Shown here piece after piece: positions 26,479 to 38,778 of a stretch of DNA of 64,000 nucleotides (position 1 is its first letter; each line of letters begins with the position of its first letter). Position numbers and translations under genes: made by a program. This DNA is from Nomia melanderi (taxonomy: Eukaryota > Arthropoda > Insecta > Hymenoptera > Halictidae), in assembly GCF_051020985.1 (NCBI RefSeq), contig NW_027475133.1:1860001-1924000 (forward strand), read 5' to 3'. The notes below the pieces were generated by a model that was not told the origin of the DNA, did no database searches, and saw only the letters and a program-made list of their open reading frames with translations.

Positions 26479-29400
26479 ATATATATCTGGTGATATCTCG
26501 GGTGCTATTACCGATAGCCCAATAAATCAATGTGCATTTTCTGTAGGAGGCCCTGGCGCATGAATTTGTGCAGCGGGAACGACCTCGGACCACCAGGGGC
26601 CGAGACAACCACAGTCTCATGGGTCCGGACACTCAGGGTCAGGGGAAAATTCAATATATATCTGGTGATATCTCGGGTGCTATTAGAGATGGCGCAATAA
26701 ACCAAAGTGCATTATCTGCAGGAGGCCCTGGCGCATGAATCTGTGCAGCGGGAACGACCTCGGACCACCAGGGGCCGAGAAAACCACCGTCTCATGGAGC
26801 CGGACACTCAGGGTCAGGGAAAAATCCAATATATATCTGGTGATATCTCGGGTGCTATTACAGATAGCGCAATAAACCAAAGCGCATTGTCTGTAGGTGG
26901 CACTGGCGAATGAATCTGTGCCGCAGGAACGACCTCGGACCACCAGTGGCCGAGAAAATTACAGATATTCGGAATCCGTCACCCAAGGTCATGTAAAAAT
27001 CCAGCATATATCTGGTGATATCTCGGGTGCTATTACAGATAGCGCAATAAATCAAAGTGCATTGTCTGTAGGAGGCCCAGGCGAATGAATCTGTGCAGCG
27101 GGAAGGACATCGGACCACCAGGGGCCGAGAAAATCACCGTCTCATGGAGCCGGACACTCAGGGTCAGGGAAAAATCCAATATATATCTGGTGATATCTCG
27201 GGTGCTATTACAGATAGCGCAATAAATCAAAGTGCATTGTCTGTAGGAGGCCCAGGCGAATGAATCTGTGCAGCGGGAACGACCTCGGACCACCAGGGGC
27301 CGAGAAACCCACCGTCTCATGGGTCCGGACAGTCAGGGTCAGGGGAAAATCCAATATATATCTGGTTATATCTCTGGTGCTATTGCAGATAGCGCAATGA
27401 ACCAAAGTGCATTGTCTGTAGGAGGCCCTTGCGAATGAATCTGTGTCGCAGGAACGACCTCGGACCACCAGTGGCCGAGAAAACCACCGTCTCATGGGTC
27501 CGGACACTCAGGGTCAGGGGAAAACCCAATATATATCTGGCGATATCTCGGGTTCTATTACAGATAGCGCAATAAACCAAAGTGCATTGTCTGTAGGAGG
27601 CCCAGGCGAATGAATCTGTGCAGCGGGAAGGACATCGGACCACCAGGGGCCGAGAAAATCACCGTCTCATGGAGCCGGACACTCAGGGTCAGGGAAAAAT
27701 CCAATATATATCTGGTGATATCTCGGGTGCTATTACAGATAGCGCAATAAATCAAAGTGCATTGTCTGTAGGAGGCCCAGGCGAATGAATCTGTGCAGCG
27801 GGAACGACCTCGGACCACCAGGGGCCGAGAAAACCACCGTCTCATGGGTCCGGACACTCAGGGTCAGGGGAAAATCCAATATATATCTGGTGATATCTCG
27901 GGTGCTATTACAGATAGCGCTATAAACCAAAGTGCATTGTCTGTAGGAGGCCCTTGCGAATGAATCTGTACCGCAGGAACGATCTCGGACCACCAGTGGC
28001 CGAGAAAATTACTGATATTCGGAATCCGTCACCCAAGGTCAGGGGAAAATCCAATATATATCTGGTGATATCTCGGGTGCTATTAGAGATAGCACAATAA
28101 ATCAAAGTGCATTGTCTGTAGGAGGCACTGGCGAATGAATCTGTGCCGCAGGAACTACCTCGGACAACCAGTGGCCGAGAAAATTACAGATATTCGGAAT
28201 CCGTCACCCAAGGTCATGTAAAAATCCAGCATATATCTGGTGATATCTCGGGTGCTATTACAGATAGCGCAATAAACCAATGTGCATTGTCTGTAGGAGG
28301 CCCTGGCGCATGAATCTGGGCAGCGGGAACGACGTCGGACCACCAGGGGACGAGAAAATCACCGTCTCATGGAGCCGGACACTCAGGGTCAGGGAAAAAT
28401 CCAATATATATCTGGTGATATCTCGGGTGCTATTACAGATAGCGCAATAAACCAAAGTGCACTGTCTGTAGGAGGCCCTGGCGCATGAATCTGAGCAGCG
28501 GGAACGACCTCGGACCACCAGGGGCCGAGAAAACCACCGTCTCATGGGTCCGGACACTCAGGGTCAGGGGAAAATCCAATATATATCTGGTGATATCTCG
28601 GGTGCTATTACAGATAGCGCAATAAATCAAAGTGCATTGTCTATAGGAGGCCCAGGCGAATGAATCTGTGCAGCGGGAACGACCTCGGGCCACCAGAGGC
28701 CGAGAAAACCACCGTCTCATGGGTCCGGACACTCAGGGTCATGGGAAAATCCAATATACATCTGGTGATATCTCGGGTGCTATTAGAGATAGCGCAATAA
28801 ACCAAAGTGCATTGTCTGTAGGAGGCCCAGGCGCATGAATCTGGCCAGCGGGAACGACCTCGGACCACCAGGGGCCGAGAAAACCACCGTCTCATGGGTC
28901 CGGACACTCAGGGTCAGGGGAAAATCCAATATATATCTGGTGATATCTCGGGTGCTATTACAGATAGCGCAATAAATCAAAGTGCATTGTCTGTAGGAGG
29001 CCCAGGCGAATGAATCTGGCCAGCAGGAACGACCTCCGACCTCCAGGGTCCGAGAAAACCACCGTCTCATGGGGCCGGACACTCAGGGTCAGGGGAAAAT
29101 CCAATATATATCTGGTGATATCTCGGGTGCTATTACAGATAGCCCAATAAATCAAAGTGCATTGTCTGTAGGAGGCCCTGCCGCATGAATCTGTGCAGCG
29201 GGAACGACCTCGGACCACCAGAGGCCGGGAAAACCACAGTCTCATGGGGCCGGACACTCAGGGTCAGGGGAAAATTCAATATATATCTGGTGATAGCTCG
29301 GGGGCTATTAGAGATAGCGCAATAAATCAAAGTGCATTGTCTGTAAGAGGCACTGGCGAATGAATCTGTGCCGCAGGAACGACCTCGGACCACCAGTGGC

Positions 29401-30980
29401 CGAGAAAATTACAGATATTCGGAATCCGTCACCCAAGGTCATGTAAAAATCCAGCATATATCTGGTGATATCTCGGGTGCTATTACAGATAGCGCAATAA
29501 ATCAAAGTGCATTGTCTGTAGGAGGCCCAGGCGAATGTATCTGTGCAGCGGGAACGACCTCGGACAACCAGAGGCCGAGAAAACCACCGTCTCATGGGTC
29601 CGGACACTCAGGTTCAGGGGAAAATCCAATATATATCTGGTGATATCTCGGGTGCTATTAGAGATATCGCAATAAACCAAAGTGAATTATCTGCAGGAGG
29701 CCCTGGTGCATGCATCTGTGCAGCGGGAACGACCTCGGACCACCAGTGGCCGAGAAAATTACAGATATTCGGAATCCGTCACCCAAGGTCATGTAAAAAT
29801 CCAGCAAATATCTGGTGATATCTTGGGTGCTATTAGAGATAGCGCAGAAAACCAAAGTGCATTGTCTGTAGGAGGCCCTAGCGCATGAATCTGGGCAGCG
29901 GGAACGACCTCGGACCACCAGGGGCCGAGAAAATCACCGTCTCATGGAGCCGGACACTCAGGGTCAGGGAGAAATCCAATATATATCTGGTGATATCTCG
30001 GGTGCTATTACAGATAGCGCAATAAATCAAAGTGCATTGTCTGTAGGAGACCCAGGCGAATGAATCTGTGCAGCGGGAACGACCTCGGACCACCAGGGGC
30101 CGAGAAAACCACCGTCTCATGGCGCCGGACACTCAGGGTCAGGGAAAAATCCAATATATATCTGGTGATATCTCGGGTGCTATTAGAGATAGCGCAATAA
30201 ATCAAAGTGCATTGTCTGTAGGAGGCCCAGGCGCATGAATCTGGCCAGCGGGAACGACCTCGAACCACCAGGGGCCGAGAAAACCACAGTCTCATGGGCC
30301 CGGACACTCAGGGTCAGGGGAAAATCCAATATATATCTGGTGATATCTCGGGTGCTATTAGAGATAGCGCAATAAACCAAAGTGCATTGTCTGTAGGAGG
30401 CCCAGGCGCATGAATCTGGCCAGCGGGAACGACCTCGGACCACCAGGGGCCGAGAAAACCACCGTCTCATGGGTCCGGACACTCAGGGTCAGGGGAAAAT
30501 CCAATATATATCTGGTGATATCTCGGGTGCTATTACAGATAGCGCAATAAATCAAAGTGCATTGTCTGTAGGAGGCCCAGGCGAATGAATCTGGCCAGCA
30601 GGAATGACCTCGGGCCACCAGAGGCCGAGAAAACCACCGTCTCATGGGTCCGGACACTCAGGGTCAGGGGAAAATCCAATATATATCTGGTGATATCTCG
30701 GGTGCTATTAGAGATAGCGCAATAAACCAAAGTGCATTGTCTGTAGGAGGCCCAGGCGCATGAATCTGGCCAGCAGGAACGACCTCCGACCTCCAGGGGC
30801 CGAGAAAACCACCGTCTCATGGGGTCGGACACTCAGGGTCAGGGGAAAATCCAATATATATCTGGTGATATCTCGGGTGCTATTACAGATAGCCCAATAA
30901 ATCAAAGTGCATTGTCTGTAGGAGGCCCTGCCGCATGAATCTGTGCAGCGGGAACGACCTCGGACCACCAGAGGCCGGGA
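26479..30980 (+). repeat. Higher-order repeat, copy 3: 26 monomers
   Basis: This follows copy 1 at an offset of 10,148 bp (58 monomers minus 2 bp) from monomer a through u, including e, f, l and m that copy 2 lacks. Near 30,183-30,357 it has one extra monomer (with AACGACCTCGAACCACC and CATGGGCCCGG nearby), then v to y resume. It is the fullest version of the repeat. Its end passes into GATATCTTGGGTGC instead of returning to a. Confidence 0.8.
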
Positions 30981-31056
30981 AACCACCGTCTCATGGGGCC
31001 GGACACTCAGGGTCAGGGAAAAATCCAATATATATCTGGTGATATCTTGGGTGCTA

Positions 31057-33242
31057 TTACAGATAGCGCAATAAACCAAAGTGAATTATCTGCAGGAGGC
31101 CCTGGCGCATGCATCTGTGCAGCGGGAAGGACATCGGACCACCAGGGGCCGAGAAACCCACCGTCTCATGGGTCCGGACAGTCAGGGTCAGGGGAAAATC
31201 CAATATATATCTGGTTATATCTCTGGTGCTATTGCAGATAGCGCAATGAACCAAAGTGCATTGTCTGTAGGAGGCCCTTGCGAATGAATCTGTGTCGCAG
31301 GAACGACCTCGGACCACCAGTGGCCGAGAAAACCACCGTCTCATGGGTCCGGACACTCAGGGTCAGGGGAAAACCCAATATATATCTGGCGATATCTCGG
31401 GTTCTATTACAGATAGCGCAATAAACCAAAGTGCATTGTCTGTAGGAGGCCCAGGCGAATGAATCTGTGCAGCGGGAAGGACATCGGACCACCAGGGGCC
31501 GAGAAAATCACCGTCTCATGGAGCCGGACACTCAGGGTCAGGGAAAAATCCAATATATATCTGGTGATATCTCGGGTGCTATTACAGATAGCGCAATAAA
31601 TCAAAGTGCATTGTCTGTAGGAGGCCCAGGCGAATGAATCTGTGCAGCGGGAACGACCTCGGACCACCAGGGGCCGAGAAAACCACCGTCTCATGGGTCC
31701 GGACACTCAGGGTCAGGGGAAAATCCAATATATATCTGGTGATATCTCGGGTGCTATTACAGATAGCGCTATAAACCAAAGTGCATTGTCTGTAGGAGGC
31801 CCTTGCGAATGAATCTGTACCGCAGGAACGATCTCGGACCACCAGTGGCCGAGAAAATTACAGATATTCGGAATCCGTCACCCAAGGTCAGGGGAAAATC
31901 CAATATATATCTGGTGATATCTCGGGTGCTATTAGAGATAGCACAATAAATCAAAGTGCATTTTCTGTAGGAGGCACTGGCGAATGAATCTGTGCCGCAG
32001 GAACTACCTCGGACAACCAGTGGCCGAGAAAATTACAGATATTCGGAATCCGTCACCCAAGGTCATGTAAAAATCCAGCATATATCTGGTGATATCTCGG
32101 GTGCTATTACAGATAGCGCAATAAACCAATGTGCATTGTCTGTAGGAGGCCCTGGCGCATGAATCTGGGCAGCGGGAACGACGTCGGACCACCAGGGGAC
32201 GAGAAAATCACCGTCTCATGGAGCCGGACACTCAGGGTCAGGGAAAAATCCAATATATATCTGGTGATATCTCGGGTGCTATTACAGATAGCGCAATAAA
32301 CCAAAGTGCACTGTCTGTAGGAGGCCCTGGCGCATGAATCTGAGCAGCGGGAACGACCTCGGACCACCAGGGGCCGAGAAAACCACCGTCTCATGGGTCC
32401 GGACACTCAGGGTCAGGGGAAAATCCAATATATATCTGGTGATATCTCGGGTGCTATTACAGATAGCGCAATAAATCAAAGTGCATTGTCTATAGGAGGC
32501 CCAGGCGAATGAATCTGTGCAGCGGGAACGACCTCGGGCCACCAGAGGCCGAGAAAACCACCGTCTCATGGGTCCGGACACTCAGGGTCATGGGAAAATC
32601 CAATATACATCTGGTGATATCTCGGGTGCTATTAGAGATAGCGCAATAAACCAAAGTGCATTGTCTGTAGGAGGCCCAGGCGCATGAATCTGGCCAGCGG
32701 GAACGACCTCGGACCACCAGGGGCCGAGAAAACCACCGTCTCATGGGTCCGGACACTCAGGGTCAGGGGAAAATCCAATATATATCTGGTGATATCTCGG
32801 GTGCTATTACAGATAGCGCAATAAATCAAAGTGCATTGTCTGTAGGAGGCCCAGGCGAATGAATCTGGCCAGCAGGAACGACCTCCGACCTCCAGGGTCC
32901 GAGAAAACCACCGTCTCATGGGGCCGGACACTCAGGGTCAGGGGAAAATCCAATATATATCTGGTGATATCTCGGGTGCTATTACAGATAGCCCAATAAA
33001 TCAAAGTGCATTGTCTGTAGGAGGCCCTGCCGCATGAATCTGTGCAGCGGGAACGACCTCGGACCTCCAGAGGCCGGGAAAACCACAGTCTCATGGGGCC
33101 GGACACTCAGGGTCAGGGGAAAATTCAATATATATCTGGTGATAGCTCGGGGGCTATTAGAGATAGCGCAATAAATCAAAGTGCATTGTCTGTAAGAGGC
33201 ACTGGCGAATGAATCTGTGCCGCAGGAACGACCTCGGACCAC
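31057..33242 (+). repeat. Higher-order repeat, copy 4, first part (monomers e to p)
   Basis: This stretch matches 27,208-29,393 at an offset of 3,849 bp (22 monomers minus 1). It begins at a chimeric junction near 31,126-31,160, where GTGCAGCGGGAAGGACATCGG (spaced: GTGCAGCGGGA, AGGACATCGG) is joined to GAGAAACCCACCG. Small differences from copy 3 include GTGCATTTTCTGTAGG near 31,960 and GGACCTCCAGAGGCC near 33,061. Confidence 0.75.
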
Positions 33243-33250
33243 CAGTGGCC

Positions 33251-33540
33251 GAGAAAATTACAGATTTTCGGTATCCGTCACCCAAAGTCATGTAAAAATC
33301 CAGCATATATATGGAGCTTTCTCGGGTGCTATTACAGATAACGCAATAAATCAAAGTGCATAGTCTGTAGGAGGCCCTGGCGCATGAATCTGGGCAGCGG
33401 TAAGGACCTCGGTCCACCAGGGGCCGAGAAAACCACAGTCACATTGGGCCGGACACTCAGGGTCAGGGAAAATTCAATATATATCTGGTGATATCTCGGG
33501 TGCTATTAGAGATAGCGCAATAAACCAATGTGAATTATCT
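33251..33540 (+). repeat. Foreign two-monomer patch in copy 4
   Basis: Where monomers q to t are expected, the sequence instead carries CAGATTTTCGGTATCCGTCA, ATATATGGAGCTTTCTCGGG, GATAACGCAATAAATC, GTGCATAGTCTG, GCGGTAAGGACC and CACATTGGGCCGG. The same series occurs at 35,174-35,463, offset 1,923 bp. The patch ends near GTGAATTATCTG, after which copy 4 resumes at monomer u. Confidence 0.8.
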
Positions 33541-34577
33541 GTAGGAGACCCAGGCGAATGAATCTGTGCAGCGGGAACGACCTCGGACCACCAGGGGCCG
33601 AGAAAACCACCGTCTCATGGCGCCGGACACTCAGGGTCAGGGAAAAATCCAATATATATCTGGTGATATCTCGGGTGCTATTAGAGATAGCGCAATAAAT
33701 CAAAGTGCATTGTCTGTAGGAGGCCCAGGCGCATGAATCTGGCCAGCGGGAACGACCTCGAACCACCAGGGGCCGAGAAAACCACAGTCTCATGGGCCCG
33801 GACACTCAGGGTCAGGGGAAAATCCAATATATATCTGGTGATATCTCGGGTGCTATTAGAGATAGCGCAATAAACCAAAGTGCATTGTCTGTAGGAGGCC
33901 CAGGCGCATGAATCTGGCCAGCGGGAACGACCTCGGACCACCAGGGGCCGAGAAAACCACCGTCTCATGGGTCCGGACACTCAGGGTCAGGGGAAAATCC
34001 AATATATATCTGGTGATATCTCGGGTGCTATTACAGATAGCGCAATAAATCAAAGTGCATTGTCTGTAGGAGGCCCAGGCGAATGAATCTGGCCAGCAGG
34101 AATGACCTCGGGCCACCAGAGGCCGAGAAAACCACCGTCTCATGGGTCCGGACACTCAGGGTCATGGGAAAATCCAATATATATCTGGTGATATCTCGGG
34201 TGCTATTAGAGATAGCGCAATAAACCAAAGTGCATTGTCTGTAGGAGGCCCAGGCGCATGAATCTGGCCAGCAGGAACGACCTCCGACCTCCAGGGGCCG
34301 AGAAAACCACCGTCTCATGGGGTCGGACACTCAGGGTCAGGGGAAAATCCAATATATATCTGGTGATATCTCGGGTGCTATTACAGATAGCCCAATAAAT
34401 CAAAGTGCATTGTCTGTAGGAGGCCCTGCCGCATGAATCTGTGCAGCGGGAACGACCTCGGACCACCAGAGGCCGGGAAACCACCGTCTCATGGGGCCGG
34501 ACACTCAGGGTCAGGGAAAAATCCAATATATATCTGGTGATATCTTGGGTGCTATTACAGATAGCGCAATAAACCAA
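33541..34577 (+). repeat. Higher-order repeat, copy 4, second part (monomers u to y)
   Basis: This matches about 30,043-31,079 at an offset of 3,498 bp (20 monomers minus 2), including the extra monomer with CGAACCACCAGG and CATGGGCCCGG. It ends with the same GATATCTTGGGTGC and CATGCATCTGTGCAGC monomer as copy 3, then leaves the higher-order repeat. Confidence 0.75.
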
Positions 34578-35979
34578 AGTGAATTATCTGCAGGAGGCCC
34601 TGGCGCATGCATCTGTGCAGCGGGAACGACCTCCGACCACCAGGGGCCGAGACAACTACCGTCTCATGGGGACGGACACTCAGGGTCAGGGAAAAATTCA
34701 ATATATATCTGGTGATATCTCGGATGCTATTACAGATAGCCCAATACTTCAATGTGCATTTTCTGTAGGAGGCCCTGGCGCATGAATTTGTGCAGCGGGA
34801 ACGACCTCGGACCACCAGGGGCCGAGACAACCACAGTCTCATGGGGCCGGACACTCAGGGTCAGGGGAAAATTCAATATATATCTGGTGATATCTCGGGT
34901 GCTATTAGAGATAGCGCATTAAACCAAAGTGAATTATCTGCAGGAGGCCCTGGCGCATGAATCTGTGCAGCGGGAACGACCTCGGACCACCAGGGGCCGA
35001 GAAAACCACCGTCTCATGGGGCCGGACACTCAGGGTCTGGGAAAAATCCAATATATATCTGGTGGTATCTCGGGTGCTATTACAGATAGCGCAATAAATC
35101 AAAGTGCATTGTCTGTATGAGGCCCTGGCGCATGGATCTGGCCAGCGGGAACGACATCGGACCACCAGGGGCGGAGAAAATTACAGATTTTCGGTATCCG
35201 TCACCCAAAGTCATGTAAAAATCCAGCATATATATGGAGCTTTCTCGGGTGCTATTACAGATAACGCAATAAATCAAAGTGCATAGTCTGTAGGAGGCCC
35301 TGGCGCATGAATCTGGGCAGCGGTAAGGACCTCGGTCCACCAGGGGCCGAGAAAACCACAGTCACATTGGGCCGGACACTCAGGGTCAGGGAAAATTCAA
35401 TATATATCTGGTGATATCTCGGGTGCTATTAGAGATAGCGCAATAAACCAATGTGAATTATCTGCAGGAGGCCCTGGCGCATGAATCTGTGCAGCGGAAA
35501 CGTCCTCGCACCACCAGGGGCCGAGAAAACCACCGTCTCATGGGGCCGGACACTCAGGGTCAGGAAAAAATACAATATATATCTGGTGATATCTCGGGTG
35601 CTATTACAGATAGCGCAATAGATCAAATTGTATTGTCTGTAGGAGGCCCTGACGCATGAATCTGGGCAGCGGGAACGACCTCGGACCACCAGGGGCCGAG
35701 AAAACCACCGTCTCATGGGGCCGGACACTCAGGGACAGGGAAAAATTCAATATATATCTGGTGATATCTCGGGTGCTATTAGAGATAGCGCAATAAACCA
35801 AAGTGAATTATCTGAAGGAGGCCCTGGCGCATGCATCTGTGCAGCGGGAACGACCTCGGGCCACAAGGGTCCGAGAAAACCACCGTCCCATGGGGCCGGA
35901 CAGTCAGGGTCAGGGAAAAATCCAATATATATGTGGTGGTATCTCGGGCGCTATTACAGATAGCGCAATAAATCAAAGT
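34578..35979 (+). repeat. Transition monomers, including the source or twin of the foreign patch
   Basis: Single variant monomers lie here. The stretch 35,174-35,463 is the twin of the patch at 33,251-33,540. A B-type cassette variant starts at 35,181 (TTACAGATTTTCGGTATCCG). Other marks are GATCAAATTGTATTG near 35,620 and TATCTGAAGGAGG near 35,811, the latter shared with 38,260 and 38,610. Confidence 0.65.
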
Positions 35980-36001
35980 GCATTCTCTGTAGGAGGCCCT
36001 G

Positions 36002-36017
36002 GCGCAGGAACCTGTGC
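36002..36017. repeat. Near-palindromic monomer variant GCGCAGGAACCTGTGC
   Basis: Two changes turn the usual GCGCATGAATCTGTGC into GCGCAGGAACCTGTGC, whose 7-bp arms pair with a single G-T mismatch around AA. Identical copies lie at 38,801-38,816 and 41,075-41,090, one in each block E copy. Confidence 0.6.
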
Positions 36018-36653
36018 AGCGGGAACGACCTCGCACCACCAGGGGCCGAGGAAACCACCGTCTCATGGGGCCGGACACTCAGGGTCATGGAAAAATCCAA
36101 TATATATCTGGTGATATCTCGGGTGCTATTACAGATAGCGCAAACAATCACAGTCCATTGTCTGTAGGAGGCCCTGGGGCATGAATCTGGCCAGCGGGAA
36201 CGACCTCGGACCACCAGGGGCCGAGAAAACCACCGTCACAGTTGGCCGGACACTCAGGGTCAGGGGAAAAGCCAATATATATCTGGTGATATCACGGGTG
36301 CTATTAGAGATAGCGCAATAAACCAAAGTGAATTATTTGCAGGAGGCCCTGGCGCATGCATCTGTGCAGCGGGAACGACCTCCGACCACCAGGGGCCGAG
36401 ACAACCACCGTCTCATGGGGCCGGACACTCAGGGTCAGGGAAAAATTCAATATATATCTGGTGATATCTCGGGTGCTATTACAGATAGCCCAATAAATCA
36501 ATGTGCATTTTCTGTAGGAGGCCCTGGCGCATGAATTTGTGCAGCGGGAACGACCTCGGACCACCAGGGGCCGAGAAAACCACAGTCTCATGGGGCCGGA
36601 CACTCAGGGTCTGGGGAAAATTCAATATATATCTGGTGATATCTCGGGTGCTA

Positions 36654-37703
36654 TTAGAGATAGCGCAATAAACCAGAGTGCCTTATCTGCAGGAGGCTCT
36701 GGCGCATGAATCTGTGCAGCGGGAACGACCTCGGACCACCAGGGGCCGAGAAAACCACCGTCTCATGGGGCCGGACACTCAGGGTCAGGGAAAAGTCCAA
36801 TATATATCTGGTGATATCTCGGGTGCTATTACAGATAGCCCAATAAATAATAGTGCATTGTCTGTAGGAGGCCCTGGCGCATGAAACTGGGCAGCGGGAA
36901 CGTCTTCGGACCACCAGGGGCCGAGAAAACCACCGACACATGGCGCCGGACACCCAAGGTCATGTAAATACCCAGGATGTATCTGATGATATCTCCGGTG
37001 CTATTAGAGATAGCCCAATAAATCAAAGTGCATTGTCTGTAGGAGGCCCTGGCGCATGAATCTGTGCAGCGGGAAGGACCTCGGACCACCAGGGGCCGAG
37101 AAAACCACAGTCCCATGGGGCCGGACACTCAGGGTCTGGGGAAAATTCAATATATATCTGGTGATATCTCGGGTGCTATTAGAGATAGCGCAATAAACCA
37201 GAGTGCCTTATCTGCAGGAGGCTCTGGCGCATGAATCTGTGCAGCGGGAACGACCTCGGACCACCAGAGGCCGAGAAAACCACCGTCTCATGGGGCCGGA
37301 CACTCAGGGTCAGGGAAAAATCCAATATATATCTGGTGATATCTCGGGTGCTATTACAGATAGCCCAATAAATCAAAGTGCATTGTCTGTAGGAGGCCCT
37401 GGCGCATGAAACTGGGCAGCGGGAACGTCTTCGGACCACCAGGGGCCGAGAAAACCACCGACACATGGCGCCGGACACCCAAGGTCATGTAAATACCCAG
37501 GATGTATCTGATGATATCTCCGGTGCTATTAGAGATAGCCCAATAAATCAAAGTGCATTGTCTGTAGGAGGCCCTGGCGCATGAATCTGTGCAGCGGGAA
37601 GGACCTCGGACCACCAGGGGCCGAGAAAACCACCGTCACATGGTGCCGGACAGTCAGGGTCAAGGAAAAATCCAATGTATATGAGGTGATATCTCGGGTG
37701 CTA
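36654..37703 (+). repeat. 525-bp three-monomer tandem duplication within block E copy 1
   Basis: The units 36,654-37,178 and 37,179-37,703 share GTGCCTTATCTGCAGGAGGC, GAAACTGGGCAGCGGGAACG and the C-type cassette (36,935 and 37,460). Differences include CCACAGTCCCATGG near 37,107 against CCACCGTCACATGG near 37,630 in the last part. Block E copy 2 has only one unit. Confidence 0.8.
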
Positions 37704-38778
37704 TTACAGATAGCGGAACAAATCAAAGTGAATTGTCTGTAGGAGGCCCTGGCGCATGAAACTGGGCAGAGGGAACGTCCTCGGACCACCAGGGGCCGAG
37801 AAAACCACCGACACATGGCGCCGGACACCCAAGGTCATGTAAATACCCAGGATGTATCTGATGATATCTCCGGTGCTATTAGAGATAGCCCAATAAATCA
37901 AAGTGCATTGTCTGTAGGAGGCCCTGGCGCATGAATCTGTGCAGCGGGAAGGACCTCGGACCAGCAGGGGCCGAGAAAACCACCGTCACACGGGGACGGA
38001 CAGTCAGGGTCAGGGAAAAATCCAATGTATATGTGGTGATATCTCGGGTGCTATTACAGATAGCGCAATAAATCAAAGTGCATTGTCTGTAGGAGGCCCT
38101 GGCGCATGAATCTGGCCAGCGGGAACGACCTCGGACCACCAGGGGCCGAGAAAACCACCGTGTCATGGGGCCGGACACTCAGGGTCAGGGAAAATTCAAC
38201 ATATATCTGGTGATATCTCGGGTGCTATTAGAGATAGCGCAATAAACCAAAGTGAATTATCTGAAGGAGGCACTGGCGCATGCATCTGTGCAGCGGGAAC
38301 GACCTCGGACCACAAGGGGCCGAGAAAACCACCGTCCCATGGGGCCGGACAGTCAGGGTCAGGGAAAAATCCAATATATATGTGGTGGTATCTCGGGCGC
38401 TATTACAGATAGCGCAATAAATCAAAGTGCATTCTCTGTAGGAGGCCCTGGCGCATGAATCTGGCCCGCGGTCACGACCTCGGACCACCAGGGGCCGAGA
38501 AAACCACCGTCTCATGGGGACGGACACTCAGGGTCAGGGGAAAATCCAATATATATCTGGTGATATCTCGGGTGCTATTAGAGATAGCGCAATAAACCAA
38601 AGTGAATTATCTGAAGGAGGCCCTGGCGCATGCATCTGTGCAGCGGGAACGACCTCGGACCACAAGGGGCCGAGAAAACCACCGTCTCATGGGGCCGGAC
38701 ACTCAGGGACAGGGAAAAATCCAATATATATCTGGTGATATCTTGGGTGCTATTACAGGTAGCGCAATAAATCAAAGT

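Larger units (their letters stand above)
35980..38227 (+). repeat. Block E, copy 1
   Basis: This block recurs 2,799 bp downstream (16 monomers minus 1) for its first part, and at 2,274 bp for its last part. The 525-bp difference is an internal three-monomer duplication. Marks include GCGCAGGAACCTGTGC, CACCGTCACAGTTGGCCGG, GAATTATTTGCAGG, GTGCCTTATCTGCAGGAGGC, GAAACTGGGCAG, three C-type monomers and CCAATGTATATGAGGTG. Confidence 0.8.
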
